Part shown: positions 10,940 through 23,095 of the stretch, in pieces
Position numbering within the stretch: the first letter of the stretch is position 1
Layout of the letters: each line of letters begins with the position of its first letter
From: Lytechinus variegatus
Lineage: Eukaryota; Echinodermata; Echinoidea; Temnopleuroida; Toxopneustidae
Length of the DNA stretch: 64,000 nucleotides
Assembly (NCBI RefSeq): GCF_018143015.1
Contig: NC_054742.1
Location: 14,429,632 to 14,493,631, forward strand
Direction: 5' to 3'
Made by a program: the position numbers and the translations under genes
Notes under the pieces: generated by a model
Databases searched by the model: none
What the model was told of the DNA's origin: nothing
Seen by the model: the letters and a program-made list of their open reading frames with translations, nothing else

Positions 10940-13675
10940 ATGATATACAGTGCTCGACTTAATCCGGTCAGTACTTCAAATTGACGCAACATCTACTTGC
11001 CCCTTTTCTGTTGCCACTTTCTCATACATGGTACTTTCACAATATGCATCTTTCAACCCATTCCGTAGACTTCATTTTTACGATTTTTTCCCCCATCAAT
11101 TGGTTCATTTTTCTGAGAATGACCCATAAAGTATTTCAGTAAAAGATCGATTGACCATAAGACCTACTTTGTAGAAGTTTAAAAATTAGTTTCTGATGAG
11201 CCGGGTAAAAGATAAAAGCTTATGTTTTGAGTATCATGTGACATGAGTCATATTCACTTTAAATTCTACTTTGGTGAGGAAAAGGGCCTTTCAAAATGTC
11301 AGTGACACATACTAGTAAATGTTTATAAGCGTATGAGCTTCAATATATACATCTTAAAATGTAGATAGGCCTATATAGGCCTAGCTTATCAAAATGACAA
11401 ACTGGAAGGTGCTTAGTCACGGAGTCAGTGAATGACTTGCTTTTCAAGAATAGCCGTCCGTTTACATCTCTTAAAACATCTGTTCTAATCCTGAAGGTTT
11501 AGCCTCATCAGGTATGAGCACCCATCCTCATCTTCATAAAAGCTTATGCTAATTAGTAACATTTACCATCACTAAGCTTCCGTCTGTAAGAGATTATTCC
11601 AAAATGCAAGATCATTGTTTCCACATCATTCCTTGCTATCCCAATATCATTTCCTCCAATGTTTGGGATGAATCCCTTGTGCACCAAGTTAAACCATAAG
11701 ACCGAGTGTCAATCGCTTGTCAGCTTATTTCCCCAATTCATTATGTACATGACAATGAAATTAAATCTTGACAAAAGTCAAACCAATCTTCATTAAATAC
11801 TTATCCAATTTCCTGCTAAGCAAGTGATTTTCTTTCGCAGAACAAAGAGAATGTGCTCTTGATAAATTGATGAATTCTGACGACTGTTATAGTCAATCAT
11901 TCATATCAAGTCACCTGAATACCTCTGATAAGACACTGTACTATATTTCATCCTCTTTCCAGTCAAACCCTAAAATTGTTTTCAGCAAATAGAATTAATA
12001 GACACGGTGCCGATATTAGTTCATTTAATCTATCCCAATGAATTTAGTCTTTGATAAGGCTTGTATGATAGAAAGAGTTTTAGAATCATACATGCTGGCG
12101 GCTAATAGATGGAATATTGTTAGGTGTAATTTCATTTGTAATTTAATCCTGTTCAAGAACAAAAAACATTAAAAAACAAATCCATCACAACAGTTGATTT
12201 TAATAGAGAAAATCAAACCAGCATTACACTTTGGAAAAGCGTCATTAAGATCAGATGTAAGATTCGGGTATTTTAAGATGCATACAATTCCAAAAATAAT
12301 AGAGTTGATGATGATGACACAATACTTTTTTGTATATATCCATTATTATTTTAGATTTCATTTCATTAGACACGTATATGATAATAAATTGCAATTATTG
12401 CAGTTTCACGCGCTCATGAAGAAGATAAATCATGATATGTTATACATTTAGAAAAGGAAGATTTGTGTATGTGTGTGTTGGGGTGTGTGTGCGTATTTCA
12501 ACTGATAAAAAATACAATATACTATACAGTGCGTGTGTGACGCCATCGGCTCTCTCGTTTGCACATTCTGCATGTAATACCTGCATTATGAAATCAAGAC
12601 TAATTTCAAAATGTAATCATCTTCTTTTTTATGTATGTCCGATTTTGATTACATTCTTATGGTTATTCTATTTATTTTCCCCCTTTTATTCAACTCAGTT
12701 TGTAGTTTGTATGGGCTTGGCCTTTGACAAGACAAGACTTCATTTTCAAAGAATCATGAAAGGTCAAAACGACGGTCAAGTCACAAAGTGAGATTAAGAA
12801 TAATCTCACCGGGATAGGAGGCCTTATATATACATGCTGCAATAGAAAAGAGGGAAAACGTGTCATACCTAGGATCATAATCCAGATCCAAATGAAATTA
12901 CATTGCAGGTGAACCATTAAGTTACATGGTTTGGTATATTAAAGATGCTGCTAAAATTCGACCTAAATTATTTTACCTTTTTGCTTATTATGTCATTCAT
13001 AGTCTCTTCATCTCATCTATCAATCCCGACAGACTTTCTCTGATCCTGCTCTCATTTCAATATCACACCCTCCGGCTATCATTTAACCATACAAAATTGT
13101 GTTGGTATTGGTTCTCCGCTCATTTCTATTCAGAGTCATTATTTCAAAAATATGGAATTTTATCCAAATTATCTGTTCAGCAGTTGACAAGACCCCGGGG
13201 ACAAGACCTAAAGTTATTCGACCTACTTTTATTTCAAACCCTACCATTGCCCTTCGACAATCTCAGATCTCATTAGACGTCACTCTTCAACTACAACAAA
13301 TATGCTAATTCTACTTCAGATGGAGATGAAACATTGTATTATATTTTTCTTTAAATTTCCCTTTCTTATATGTGCTGCCTCCGTACATATTACAGCAATC
13401 ATTGCCATGAATTGCGAAAACAACCTGAAATGATGAAATGCAAGGAATGCATTCAATAAAATAAACACGGATGGTGAAAAAAAAACACTTGTCCTCATAA
13501 AATTCAGGGGTAATTATTTTGAAAGAAAAAAAAAAGAGATACGTATTTCGTCAAATAACTGTGACCAAAAGAAGAAGAAAAAGAAAATCCGTAACAAGCT
13601 CATAAAAATATAAGCGCATGATAATTTATAATTCACCTTTATTTCATTATTAACTCCCATTAACTTGAAGTGCAA
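10940..13675. other. no gene seen
   Basis: No exon of the GPCR at 13702-14209 and no other coding similarity could be found on either strand. There are short open frames around 12432-13308, but none resembles a known family. Confidence 0.45.
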
Positions 13676-13701
13676 TTAGTGACAATGAATTAATGATTTA
13701 C

Positions 13702-14209
13702 CTGTTATAGCGAAAATAATTCTTTTCTCAGTGATCCATGGTGTACGTCGTGGTGTGACAGGTCCAATTATCTGATATCGATTAATGGATATCATTGCCA
13801 ATGTTAGGACCACAGCAAGGCCATAAACAGACGTGGTGAAGCCATTGAACTGACACCAGACATCACCATATATCCATTTTTCTTTAGCGAGGGTCGAGAT
13901 GATAAAAGGACCATTGGCAACCACTGTAAAGAGACCACAGGCCGCCAGGTTGATGACCATCTTATTGTGGACCGTCCGAAGACGAACGTCGGTGATGATG
14001 ATGAGAATGAGACAGATGTTGCCTAGCAGAGCGATGGCGAGGATGATAGACATGAAAGCGACCTGAACAATGGCAGATGGTGTCAGCGTGCCTGTCAAAC
14101 CTTCTTCCATGGTGGTCGGCGATATCATTGATGGCGAAGACGAAGAGGTACGCGGTATGATGGAAGGTTGTGTCAAGGCCATCAAAGACCAGGTTGAACT
14201 GTTGGTCAT
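13702..14209 (-). CDS. class A GPCR, first coding exon (partial)
   Basis: This exon encodes 169 residues of a rhodopsin-class G-protein-coupled receptor and ends at a splice donor (CAG, then GTAAAT), one base into the next codon. The ATG is the first after an in-frame stop 19 codons upstream. Residues 1-45 form a Ser/Thr-rich extracellular tail with a possible N-glycosylation site, NSS at 3. TM1 spans about 46-72 with the GN pair at 63-64, and TM2 about 84-106. W112 and C119 mark the first extracellular loop and the disulphide at the top of TM3. TM3 ends with NRY at 143-145, and TM4 starts near 163. Oddities: the usual TM2 Asp (LAxAD) is replaced, the local sequence being NLAACG, and DRY is NRY. 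NRY occurs in melatonin-type and Tre1-type receptors, but the ligand is unknown. TM4-TM7 exons were not found. It could be a functional receptor or an orphan exon. Confidence 0.88.
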
Positions 14210-14960
14210 GATGATGCAGACCTGTTTGCTAGGCAGTATGTTGAGTACTTTTTGTTTGGAAGAACATTAGTTGTTAATCGACGAATATCAAAGTTCAAGT
14301 AAGACTGGCAACAGGTAGTATCCAGACAGGTTTGGATAAACCACTTGTAAAACTGTGGTCTGTTCGGATCCACTTCAATTTCGTGCTGAGTCGCATCGTT
14401 GTCAAAGTGCTCCTTAACTGATCAAGTGTATATACTTAAATCCTTTTATGCCTCGATAGCAACAAAAGACGGGTGGTGAAAAGCGTGTCTTTGACAGACC
14501 ACATGAAAACACACGCATCCATTGGTTGATGTCCATCAACGTATGATTAAGCGTCATTGCCGTGGCTTCATCCCGCTGCCGCGGAAAGTGAAACGAATCT
14601 GACTTCTGTCTAACTGCGGTTCCTGCATGCAAAGCGCGCGAATCAGTGGCTGCAATCATTGCATATTATAGAAAGTTAATGATGTACAGCTTACACAACG
14701 TTCTCAAAGCGATGTCGACTTTTATGTCGGCATGTCGTCTATACAGTCGATAAATCAATCACGCAAATTTATATATTTTTTAAGATAAATTTTGTCTTTA
14801 TACACATCTCGCATATTAATTTTGTCTTCATGATCTACCCAAATAAAACAATATTGTGAAAAACAGAACAAAAAGTAATTGACAGTATTATCGAACTGTT
14901 CAACATTTCAAAGTAGATAATATACTCTAATATCGAAATAAATATTAAATAAGATATTAT
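14210..14960. other. upstream region of the GPCR exon
   Basis: This should hold the 5' untranslated region and promoter of the GPCR on the minus strand. No TATA box or other certain element was seen. An 81-residue open frame at 14414-14659 on the minus strand has no family resemblance. Confidence 0.4.
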
Positions 14961-15029
14961 GTCGTGACCGAGTGGTCAAAGGTGCCTGGCTATGCATGGA
15001 AAGTCCGGGGTCCGATCGACCGCGGCATT
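14961..15029 (+). repeat. tRNA-like SINE head
   Basis: A box-like GACCGAGTGGTCAAAGG, then GTGCCTGGCTATGCATGG, then a damaged B box GGGGTCCGATCGACC and a CGCGGCA acceptor-like end. It aligns along its length with 17861-17931, the better copy. The acceptor and anticodon stems do not pair properly, so it is not a working tRNA gene. Confidence 0.65.
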
Positions 15030-15227
15030 TAATTGAACAGTTTACTCTAAAAATACAATTCTAAAGTGTAAATTTTGCATATTTGAATTTGAAAATACTA
15101 TGGCGTCTGTGAAAGTAACATGATAAACATAATTTAAAACTGCACCAAACTTTGCCCGTCTGTTTTCTTAAAACTCCATTGTTTACAGGATCGCACTAAG
15201 TTCATTTATTGGTAGATGTGTATCAAA

Positions 15228-16072
15228 CAGAGGCGTCGATCCTGGGGGGGGGGGCAGGGGGGCGATCGCCCCACCAATGAAAATATTGGGGGCAAACATA
15301 TCATTTTGCCCCCCCCCCCAATAATTCCGGATATACCCACACAAAAATGATTGTAATGTTCAGCAAGCAAGATTGAGAAACACAACTCGTTCTTTATTTA
15401 AAATCGTGCTCAAAATGTCCGCTTTTCAGATTGGAATATAAAAATGTTCAGCTCGCGCTTCGCGCTCGCATCATTTCTGTAGCAAAAACCAATACTTTTC
15501 ATGATTAAAAAGGTGAATGTAAATGTCAAATTTTCAGTTTTAAGCTTCAAGAGAACTCCTGCTTCGATTTGCAATCATCTTTTCTTGGATATATATCTTG
15601 ATCTTTATCAAAAACTTCCATTAAACTGTCATTTTTTCAGATCGAAATATCAAAATTTTCAGCTCGCGCTTCGCGCTCGCATCTATTCTTCTTTTAGATA
15701 CCGATCTTAATCATTAGTACCAAAAATGCTTAGAATATCAAGCTTTCAGGTCAGAATATAAAGAAATTTTAGCTCACTCTCGGCACTCGTACTATCTGTG
15801 TAGTGAGATATGTATCCTCCTCATGATGTACAAACATTCCTAAACAGGCATGCTTTTCCTGTCAGTATACTAAAAAAATCAGCTCGCGCTTCGCCCTCGC
15901 ATTAATTTGTTGGTGAGATACGTGTCTGTGTCTTATGAGTCAAATATATATATATATGTGGGGGGGTGTTTGAGGGTGTGTGGATGGGTGTCTTGTACGA
16001 TCGAGCGCCTTTGGAACGTTAATGATTTTGCCCCCCCCCCCTTCCAATCTGAAAAATGGATCGACGCCCCTG
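15228..16072. mobile_element. hAT-like non-autonomous element with perfect 8-bp TSD
   Basis: Starts CAGAGGCGTCGATCC and ends GGATCGACGCCCCTG, a 15-bp inverted pair with one mismatch. It is flanked by identical 8-mers GTATCAAA at 15220-15227 and 16073-16080. Both ends are followed inward by long G or C runs. The interior holds four spaced copies of the motif CAGCTCGCGCTTCGCGCTCG (about 15450, 15660, 15767 degenerate, 15881), each preceded by a similar 'cagatcGaaatat' stretch. There is no transposase, so it would need one supplied in trans. An 8-bp duplication and CAG...CTG ends fit the hAT superfamily. Confidence 0.88.
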
Positions 16073-16457
16073 GTATCAAAGAATATAATGTATCAAAGTA
16101 TAGGCCTATTGTCTGCACTACTGAATATATCGGTTTTACCGGCAAACGTACCCCCACCCCATTCCCTCCCCCGCCCACCTCAGACACCACTCGGACCTCG
16201 ATCGCGAGGGACTTCACGCTTCGAGCTACTAGTATAGTTTTGTGTGCCTTATTTACATTTCCATGACGTTCTTATAGTCCTTATAACTGGTTATATTTAT
16301 TTTGTAATTAGGAACAGAATTTGCAGGGACAGGGAGATAAAAAAAATAATGTCTAGAAATGTAACATGAATTTTTCCTAAAAACCGCCTTGATTTAGGTT
16401 CAACGCTAAATATCAAGAACACGGATCCTTTAAAGGGATGGTCCGGGCTGAAAATAT

Positions 16458-17062
16458 TTAAGGTCAAGTCCACCTCAGAAAAATGTTGATTTGAATCAAT
16501 AGAGAAAAATCAGACAAGCACAATGCTGAAAATTTCATCAAAATCGGATGTAGAACAAGAAAGTTATGACATTTCAAAGTTTCGCTTATTTTGAACAAAA
16601 TAGTTACATGAACGAGCCAGTTACATCCAAATGAGAGAGTCGATGATATCACTCACTCACTATTTCTTTTGTTTTTTATTGTTTGAATTGTACAATATTT
16701 CAATTTTTACGAATTTGATGATTAGGACCTCCTTGCCTGAAGCACAAAATGTTAAAATAATGGAATTCCACGTGTTCAGGGAGGAATGAAACTTCATTTC
16801 ACATGACAATGACGGGAAAATCAAAATATTTCACATTTCATATATTAAAATACAAAAGAAATAGTGAGCGAGTGATGTCATCAGTTCCCTCATTTGCATA
16901 CCGACCGAGATGTGCATGTAACTGTTTTGTGAAATGAAGCAAAGCTTTAAAATGTCATAACTTTCTTATTTTACATCCGATTTTGATGAAATTTTCAGTG
17001 TTATGCTTGTTGAATTTGTCTTTATTCAAATCAAGTTTTTGTTGGGGTGGACTTGCCCTTTA
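16458..17062. mobile_element. palindromic MITE, 'GGTCAAGTCCACC' family
   Basis: Left end TTAAGGTCAAGTCCACC and right end GGTGGACTTGCCCTTTA are inverted copies; the target is TTAA on the left and TTTA on the right. The arms stay self-complementary inward: the CATCAAAATCGGATGTAGAA stretch on the left faces TTTACATCCGATTTTGATG on the right. Related copies are at 62995-63738 (full), about 30300-30500 with 31800-31890, and 38690-38815. Confidence 0.8.
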
Positions 17063-17330
17063 TATCTTAGTACATAGAATAGAATTCACTGAGCAAAATG
17101 CCGAAAATTTCTTCAAAATCGGATAACAAATAATAAAGTTATTGAAGTCTAAAGTTTAGCAATATTTTTTAAAAACAGTCGGCATGAATATTCATTAGTG
17201 GGCTGATGATGTCACATCCCCACTTTTCGTTTTCTTATGTTATTACAAAAAAAATATTTTTTTCATGGTTTCATACTTGTGTGAATGATATGTCTCCCTT
17301 ATAATGAAATAAGTTCATCTCTATTCTCTT
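17063..17330. repeat. half of a second palindromic MITE family
   Basis: The segment with ATCGGATAACAAATAATAAAG, the ATTCATTAGTGGGCTGATGA stretch and CACATCCCCACTTTTCGTTT appears as its reverse complement at about 21000-21200. One side only is visible here. Confidence 0.5.
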
Positions 17331-17860
17331 TTTGATCATTATTCCACCTGTCTTTCTTTCCCTATATTAACCTGCATCTTTTCTCACATTCACGTTTTTC
17401 CTTGCCAATTTCAATAATCTAGGCTCCTTTTCTGGGTAAACAAACCCTGAAGGAGATGATGCATTCTGTATGTGTACACAATAACCCAGGGGATATGCAT
17501 TGACTGATCAACCTACTATGTTAAATAAAATTTGATATACAATGACGACAGCAAAGCGTTTTAGAACCCATTTTCAGGAAAGGAAAACGAAAGAAATGTT
17601 AATTTTGTGATAATGTTTGGTATTGCAAAACCAATAAATGTCATGATTAAAAAGACGATTTTTTTTGAGGTAGCGAATATACATTGAATTGTCTTTATTT
17701 TATTTTTTTAGATATTACAATGTAAAGTTAGCTTTGGAAATTTTGGAGAGGGCGAATGCTGCCTGCACCCCCCCCCCCCGGTGGCGAAATGAGACAGATA
17801 GCGTATCGGGGGAAAAATTAAAGTTGCGAGCGAGCGAACATACGGTCTATAGTACCAAGA
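17331..17860. other. no gene seen; hAT-like debris at its end
   Basis: The last 100 bp (a C-run, GGTGGCG, AGCGTATCGGGG, GCGAGCGAGC) resembles the interior of the element at 2795-3027. Confidence 0.4.
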
Positions 17861-17931
17861 TCGGGGCCGAGTGGTTTAAGGTGCCTGGGTATGCATGGAA
17901 AGTCCGGGGTTCGATTCCCGGCCGCGGCACC
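17861..17931 (+). repeat. tRNA-like SINE head with intact B box
   Basis: Reads GGCCGAGTGGTTTAAGG (A box) and GGGGTTCGATTCCCGG (perfect B box and T arm), ending CCGCGGCACC. The 5' acceptor strand does not pair with the 3' acceptor and the anticodon stem is imperfect. The downstream CTATGCCCGTGAGCAAGGCA resembles a SINE body, so this is more likely a tRNA-derived SINE than a tRNA gene. The class looks Leu/Ser-like from the GCCGAGTGG D arm. Confidence 0.65.
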
Positions 17932-18110
17932 TATGCCCGTGAGCAAGGCATATAATCTATAATGTTCTTTTATCCTGATTTCAAATAAATGGAAATGCTA
18001 TATGCGTTATTGTTAACTAGGTGTGCACTTGTTTAAAAAAAATATCTTTAATTTATCAAATATATTTCATCTTTGGTTTGAATCTAATCAATGTCTTCTC
18101 ATGATAGAGG

Positions 18111-19218
18111 CAGTGGCGTACCGTGGGTCACGGCTTTGGGGGGCACCAGCAAAAAAAAATCGAGTCACTTAAGGAAGCGCGCGAAGCGCGCTCAGGTGCC
18201 AGGTATACTGACCTAATACAGACATTTTAAGGACATGCCGTGCAATTAAACAGATATGTATCTCACTGATTAGATAATGCGAGCGCGAAGCACGAGCTGA
18301 AAAATTTTGACATTCAGACCTAAAAAGGACATTATAAACAAACAATGCGAGCGCGAAGCGCGAGCTGAAATTTTTGTATATCTTGACCTAAACAGGGACA
18401 TTTTAAGGACTATATTTTAGGAATCCATTTAGAGTATAAATATCTCAGCATAGTCATCTAATGCTAGTGCCATCCTTTGCTGATTTTGTTAGAATTACAT
18501 CTAACACATGAAGCACTTTTTGTAGTCATTGTAATCATGATTATCATACGCATCTCACTAATCAAATTTTTGAAATTCATACTTGAAGAGGGACATTCTA
18601 AGGCTTGTTTGTAGGAATTCACTAAGACCTTACATATTTCACTAACCAAATGATGCGAGCGCGAAGCGCGAGCTGAAAATTTTTTATATTCAGATCAGAA
18701 AAATCTAAATTTTAAGGACAGATTTTAGGAATTCATGAAGAGCAGACATCTCACCAATCAACTTATGCGAACGTTATCACGGACAAGAAATGTTTTACAA
18801 TGTATATTAAGACCTTAAAATAGGGCAATCACTTTAAGTAGTCATGAAAAAGAAGCAAATGTCACTCCATAAAACAATAATAACTCGAATTGCGAGGAAA
18901 TATATTTGGTGTATATTGATTTGAAAACGGGAGGTTTTAGTACAACAGGATCATATATCCTGTTAAACAGTCTATGCGAGCACCAGGAACAATGAAGACA
19001 TAGGCCCTGAGCAAATAATGTTTCAAAACGTTAAGAAAAAATGCTTCTTATGTAATATAACAAAACATGATATAATATATCACTTTAATGAACAATAATT
19101 TCTTCTTGGGCCACTACGTCTCTCTTCCTTTCTCCCTCTTTTCTCCTTTTCCCCGTTTTTTTTTTTTTGGCTAGCCGATTGGGGGGGGGGCACGTGCCCC
19201 CCCATAGTTACGCCACTG
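18111..19218. mobile_element. 1.1-kb hAT-like non-autonomous element with 8-bp TSD
   Basis: Starts CAGTGGCGTACC and ends GTTACGCCACTG. The flanking 8-mers GATAGAGG (18103-18110) and GATAGAAG (19219-19226) match at 7 of 8 positions. Inside, the motif GCGAGCGCGAAGCGCGAGC followed by TGAAAA recurs at about 18280, 18347 and 18655, each in a longer diverged unit that includes 'GACATTTTAAGGAC'. A G-run with CACGTGCCCCCCC lies next to the right end. No open frame of transposase size. The class is inferred from the ends and TSD length. Confidence 0.85.
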
Positions 19219-20707
19219 GATAGAAGAATAGATGAATGCTGCTATAAGAGCATGAAGAGAGGTGCTGCATCAAGTCACATAGACTGGATTAACTATTTGA
19301 ATATTATTAGCTGCAAGCTTTGTCGACAAGCGAGATAACGAAGTTTTAGTTTTTTTCCCCGAAAAACTGCCGCTTTTGATACGTCACATAGATAGACCGG
19401 TGGCACCTTACATCCCCATCAAGTAGTATCGTCATTTTTTATTATTAAAAGATTATTATTCTTAAATGTATGCCCTCTTTACCGCATCAATGCATGACAT
19501 CATCGAGGGACATTACTCCAGATCATCGAACACGAGCAAAAACGGCTAGAAAAGCGTCCGAGATCACTAAAATGTGACGTCACTACCATGGAAACCGTCT
19601 TCAGAAGATGAGGGTTGAAGATAGTAGATACAAACTGGATTTAACTGTGTCAATTCAAGCCCGTATTTGGATGACGTCATACTTTTCGCAATTATACACA
19701 AACCGCCATTGTTCTCCATGGATAATTTCCTGATTCATTTTTTTTATTTTACAGTCATGAGGCCAACACGCTAGTCCTGGAAGTATGCCCTTTCTTTCCT
19801 CCGCTATCCCTCCATCTCATTCCCTCCCTCCGAGCATTTCAAGGCATTGATCCTATGATAAATCCATCTCAGTACAATCCCGCTTTACAGATATGTAAAT
19901 GCGTGGGCGTGAGAGAGCGAGAAAGAGGATTAATCTTTCGCACTGTATTCAGATTGAAGCACTATCGATTTGCTCTTCTGACCCGATATTCATTCTGACC
20001 TGGAAAATGCCGTGGTCTTAGCAATAAAATCTGAATGGAACGTTCAAATTTATATATTATTTTCAAAAGGACATCAATGGTCGCTCTGAAGATAGAATAT
20101 TTCGTGTGACATGAGCAGATTAGTTATCGTTTGCTAGACACATCCACCTGCATGCAGTACCCATCATTCCAGCTAGCCTATCTTGCTTCATTCCTGAAAG
20201 GCCTCTTCAGATCAATCATAAAAGGTGGAAAAAAAGTAACAAACAAATGTTTATACTTTAGAGAGATTTTCTTTGCTATCATAGAACGAAACCCATCTTT
20301 ACTTCTACAAAACGATTAATATATCTAGACATATTTTTAATAAACAAACCGAAGTCACAAAACAAAACAGGCCCTATTATTTTCTCTTTCTATAGTAAAA
20401 TTTACTTATTGTTTATAAAAGTCAAGATAAGTAATTAGTAAGTAGTAGAGTAAAAGTAGAGTAAGTAAAGTAAGGAATGGAGAAGTGATGAGACTCTGCC
20501 TCAACTCTCTGCCAGAACTTATCTCATCTAAGTCCTTGATCTCATATGGTTTAAAGTCCTTACATAACTACATCTTATACCATGAACGATACCTCTCAAT
20601 CTCATCTTTCTTCTTTTCATCTTTAATTTCATCTCTCTACCACTCAACTGTCCTTTTCAGGACTAACCACAGGTGAATGGTAAACCCATCCCACGTCTAT
20701 GGCATCT
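19219..20707. other. no gene seen
   Basis: Contains CG-bearing unique sequence around 19330-19700 with two GACGTCA-type sites (near 19575 and 19670) but no coding evidence. Confidence 0.4.
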
Positions 20708-21212
20708 TAAAGCGGTATACTCGAGGCCGAAAATTAGACTAAAATCGGAAAAAGAATAACAAGGCCGACAATTTGACATTTTAAAGATTTGCGTTATTTC
20801 GGTGAAACAGTCCTCTGTATGTCTTAATGAATATTCAATGAGCAAACCGATGATGTCGTATCCCCGCTTATTCTTTCGTATTTTTTTACATGAAATAATG
20901 TTGTTTATTCAAGTTTTTTTCTCCAAGAACTAAAAAAAAATTGGATGACAATTGATTTAATCAAAGTAGACAATCATTGTGGCAACTTATTTTATTATAA
21001 GGGAGACATATCATTGAAATATTAATTATTATTAAATAATTATTATTTCATGTAATAACATAACGAAAAGGAGAGTGGGGATGTGGCATCATTAGTCCAC
21101 CTAATATTAATGAATACGTGCATATAACTGTTTTTACAAAATATTGCTCAACTTCCAAAGTTATCTGATTTTGATGAAATTTTAGCACTTCGCTTGGTGA
21201 ATTTTACTCTAT
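20708..21212. mobile_element. palindromic MITE, TTAA left end
   Basis: Starts TTAAAGCGGTATACTCGAGG. The arms are imperfectly self-complementary: GATGTCGTATCCCCGCTTAT near 20850 faces GAGTGGGGATGTGGCATCAT near 21075. It is the same family as the half copy at 17063-17330. The right end is not sharply defined because the SINE at 21213 follows. Confidence 0.55.
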
Positions 21213-21470
21213 TTATTATAATAATAATAATAATATGTCCATTCATATACATGTAGCGCAGGTACTATGTGGATATACTCAACTGCGCTTTGATACTTGG
21301 TATAATATTAACCAATACATCCTAATGGGTACCCATTCACCTCACCTGGGTCGAGTGCAGCAAAATGTGGATAAATTTCTTGCTGAAGGAAATTACACCA
21401 TGGCTGGGATTCGAATTCATGACCCTCTGTTTCAAAGTCCGGAGACTCATCCACTGGGCCACAACGCTCC
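21213..21470 (-). mobile_element. tRNA-derived SINE, well preserved
   Basis: On the minus strand it reads as a tRNA-like head at about 21470-21405 (A box TGGCCCAGTGGATGAG, loop CTTTGAA, B box GAATTCGAATCCC), a body with CAGCAAGAAATTTATCCACA and ACCCAGGTGAGGTGAATGGG, and an (ATT)n tail at 21213-21235. It is the clearest of the three copies in the window, with both polymerase III boxes readable. Confidence 0.82.
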
Positions 21471-23095
21471 ACGTCTACATCTTTATTCAGATGTAATTAT
21501 ATTCAGCCTGGAGTACCCCTATAATAAACGTTCAAAGATCTTCTACCACACAAATATTTGGCTCAAACATTTCAATACACTAGGGTAGGTCATAGAAGAT
21601 AATTGGTTTACAGTGGTCTATCATATTACCCCACCCCCTCCCCTGGCTAAGAAAGATCATAATGGTTGTATTTAGCTTTAAAACTTCCCATTCCAGAGTT
21701 TATTATTATTACATGTATTACAACTATTACCCCTCTCTTACTTTTGACTGATATACCTCTATCCATTCTGTGAATATATTCACTTCATCCATAGACACTG
21801 CATGTATTCACAAGACTGAGTACAAGGGATGAATTCAGAAAAAACAATATTTGAATTAAGTGAAATTCTACAAATGAATTTTATTGTATGAAATATCAAT
21901 TTTTAAACATACATAGATCCTTGCCAGCTGATTGGATGTGTGTCACATGATATTCAGAGGAATCAGCTATAGCACGGCAACACTCAACACCAGTGCAATA
22001 GTTGACTATTGCATTGTCTAGCAAGGGAGCAGGCAGATCGCATACCTATACACCATGGTTCCAACCTACCTGCATACGGTACCCGCATTACTGCTCTGCA
22101 TACATCTTAAAATGTTGTATAAAACAAACATTCAATGTTTTGTCATTTGTGCGGCCATTCAAATACTACATTCAATGGAAAAGGAAGCAGTCGACTCCAA
22201 TTCACTTGCTTGAATAGACTCTTTTAACTTGCACGCTCATGTAGAATTTAGAATGATCGCACTCATAATAATTGAATATTTATATGAATTACAATTGTAA
22301 CAGGATGCCTGGGCCAACTCAAGCAACATGTAAACATTTCCAATTTCATTTGGGATGCACTCATATGAACAACCCCAGTGCTATCTTTCTTTCTTGGATC
22401 AAATAAAAAACTATTTGGTGAGGCTGATGTAGCTCAAGGAAGCTCACTGTTGAAAATAATTTTAGCACAAATTTGAATATAAAAGTTTCACAGTATTGTC
22501 TTCATATAGTATACACTGTACTGTTAAGTTATCAGTGTACCATGCTACTGACCAGTATAATCACATCATCAAGATTTCAAGAAGAAAAGTTTATAGGTTT
22601 TATTTTGGTTTCACTCAATTCAAGAAGTACTACCTGAATACTGATGTTATTCCCCTTTCCACTAATATAAAGCAAGTCAATTATCAAGTAACTTAACATT
22701 TTCAGACCAGAACAGTACACTTACTCCACTAAAAAACATTCTCATTCAGTAACTTTTTATAGCAAGATATCACTTTTTACATGGACAGTAATAACATTAC
22801 TGAAATCTAATGTGAAATTGACATCATGAAACATGGGTCAGGAGTTTTACGACCACCTGAAGATCGTCTCATAGTCAGTCACGCATGCAAAGATCCATGT
22901 GACAATGATACCAAAATATGCAGGGAGAATAACTACCAGGACATACTAAATCAATGATTAAATGTTCATACTTCAGACAAGATTACTTAAAACTGATGGG
23001 ACATTTATTTCTGACACAATCTGAATAAAGTGCATGTCACCAAAAAGAGAAACAAAAATGAAATTTGATATTTTGTCATAAATTAATTACAAATA
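21471..23095. other. no gene seen
   Basis: AT-rich sequence with no recognised coding exon or repeat boundary. Confidence 0.45.

Noticed and set aside
12926-13308. Overlapping open frames as further GPCR exons or a new gene
   Set aside because: They are on the plus strand, opposite to the GPCR, and show no transmembrane or other family pattern beyond AT-driven hydrophobicity.
17861-17931. Functional tRNA gene (Leu/Ser-like)
   Set aside because: The B box and T arm are good, but the acceptor and anticodon stems do not pair and a SINE-like body follows.
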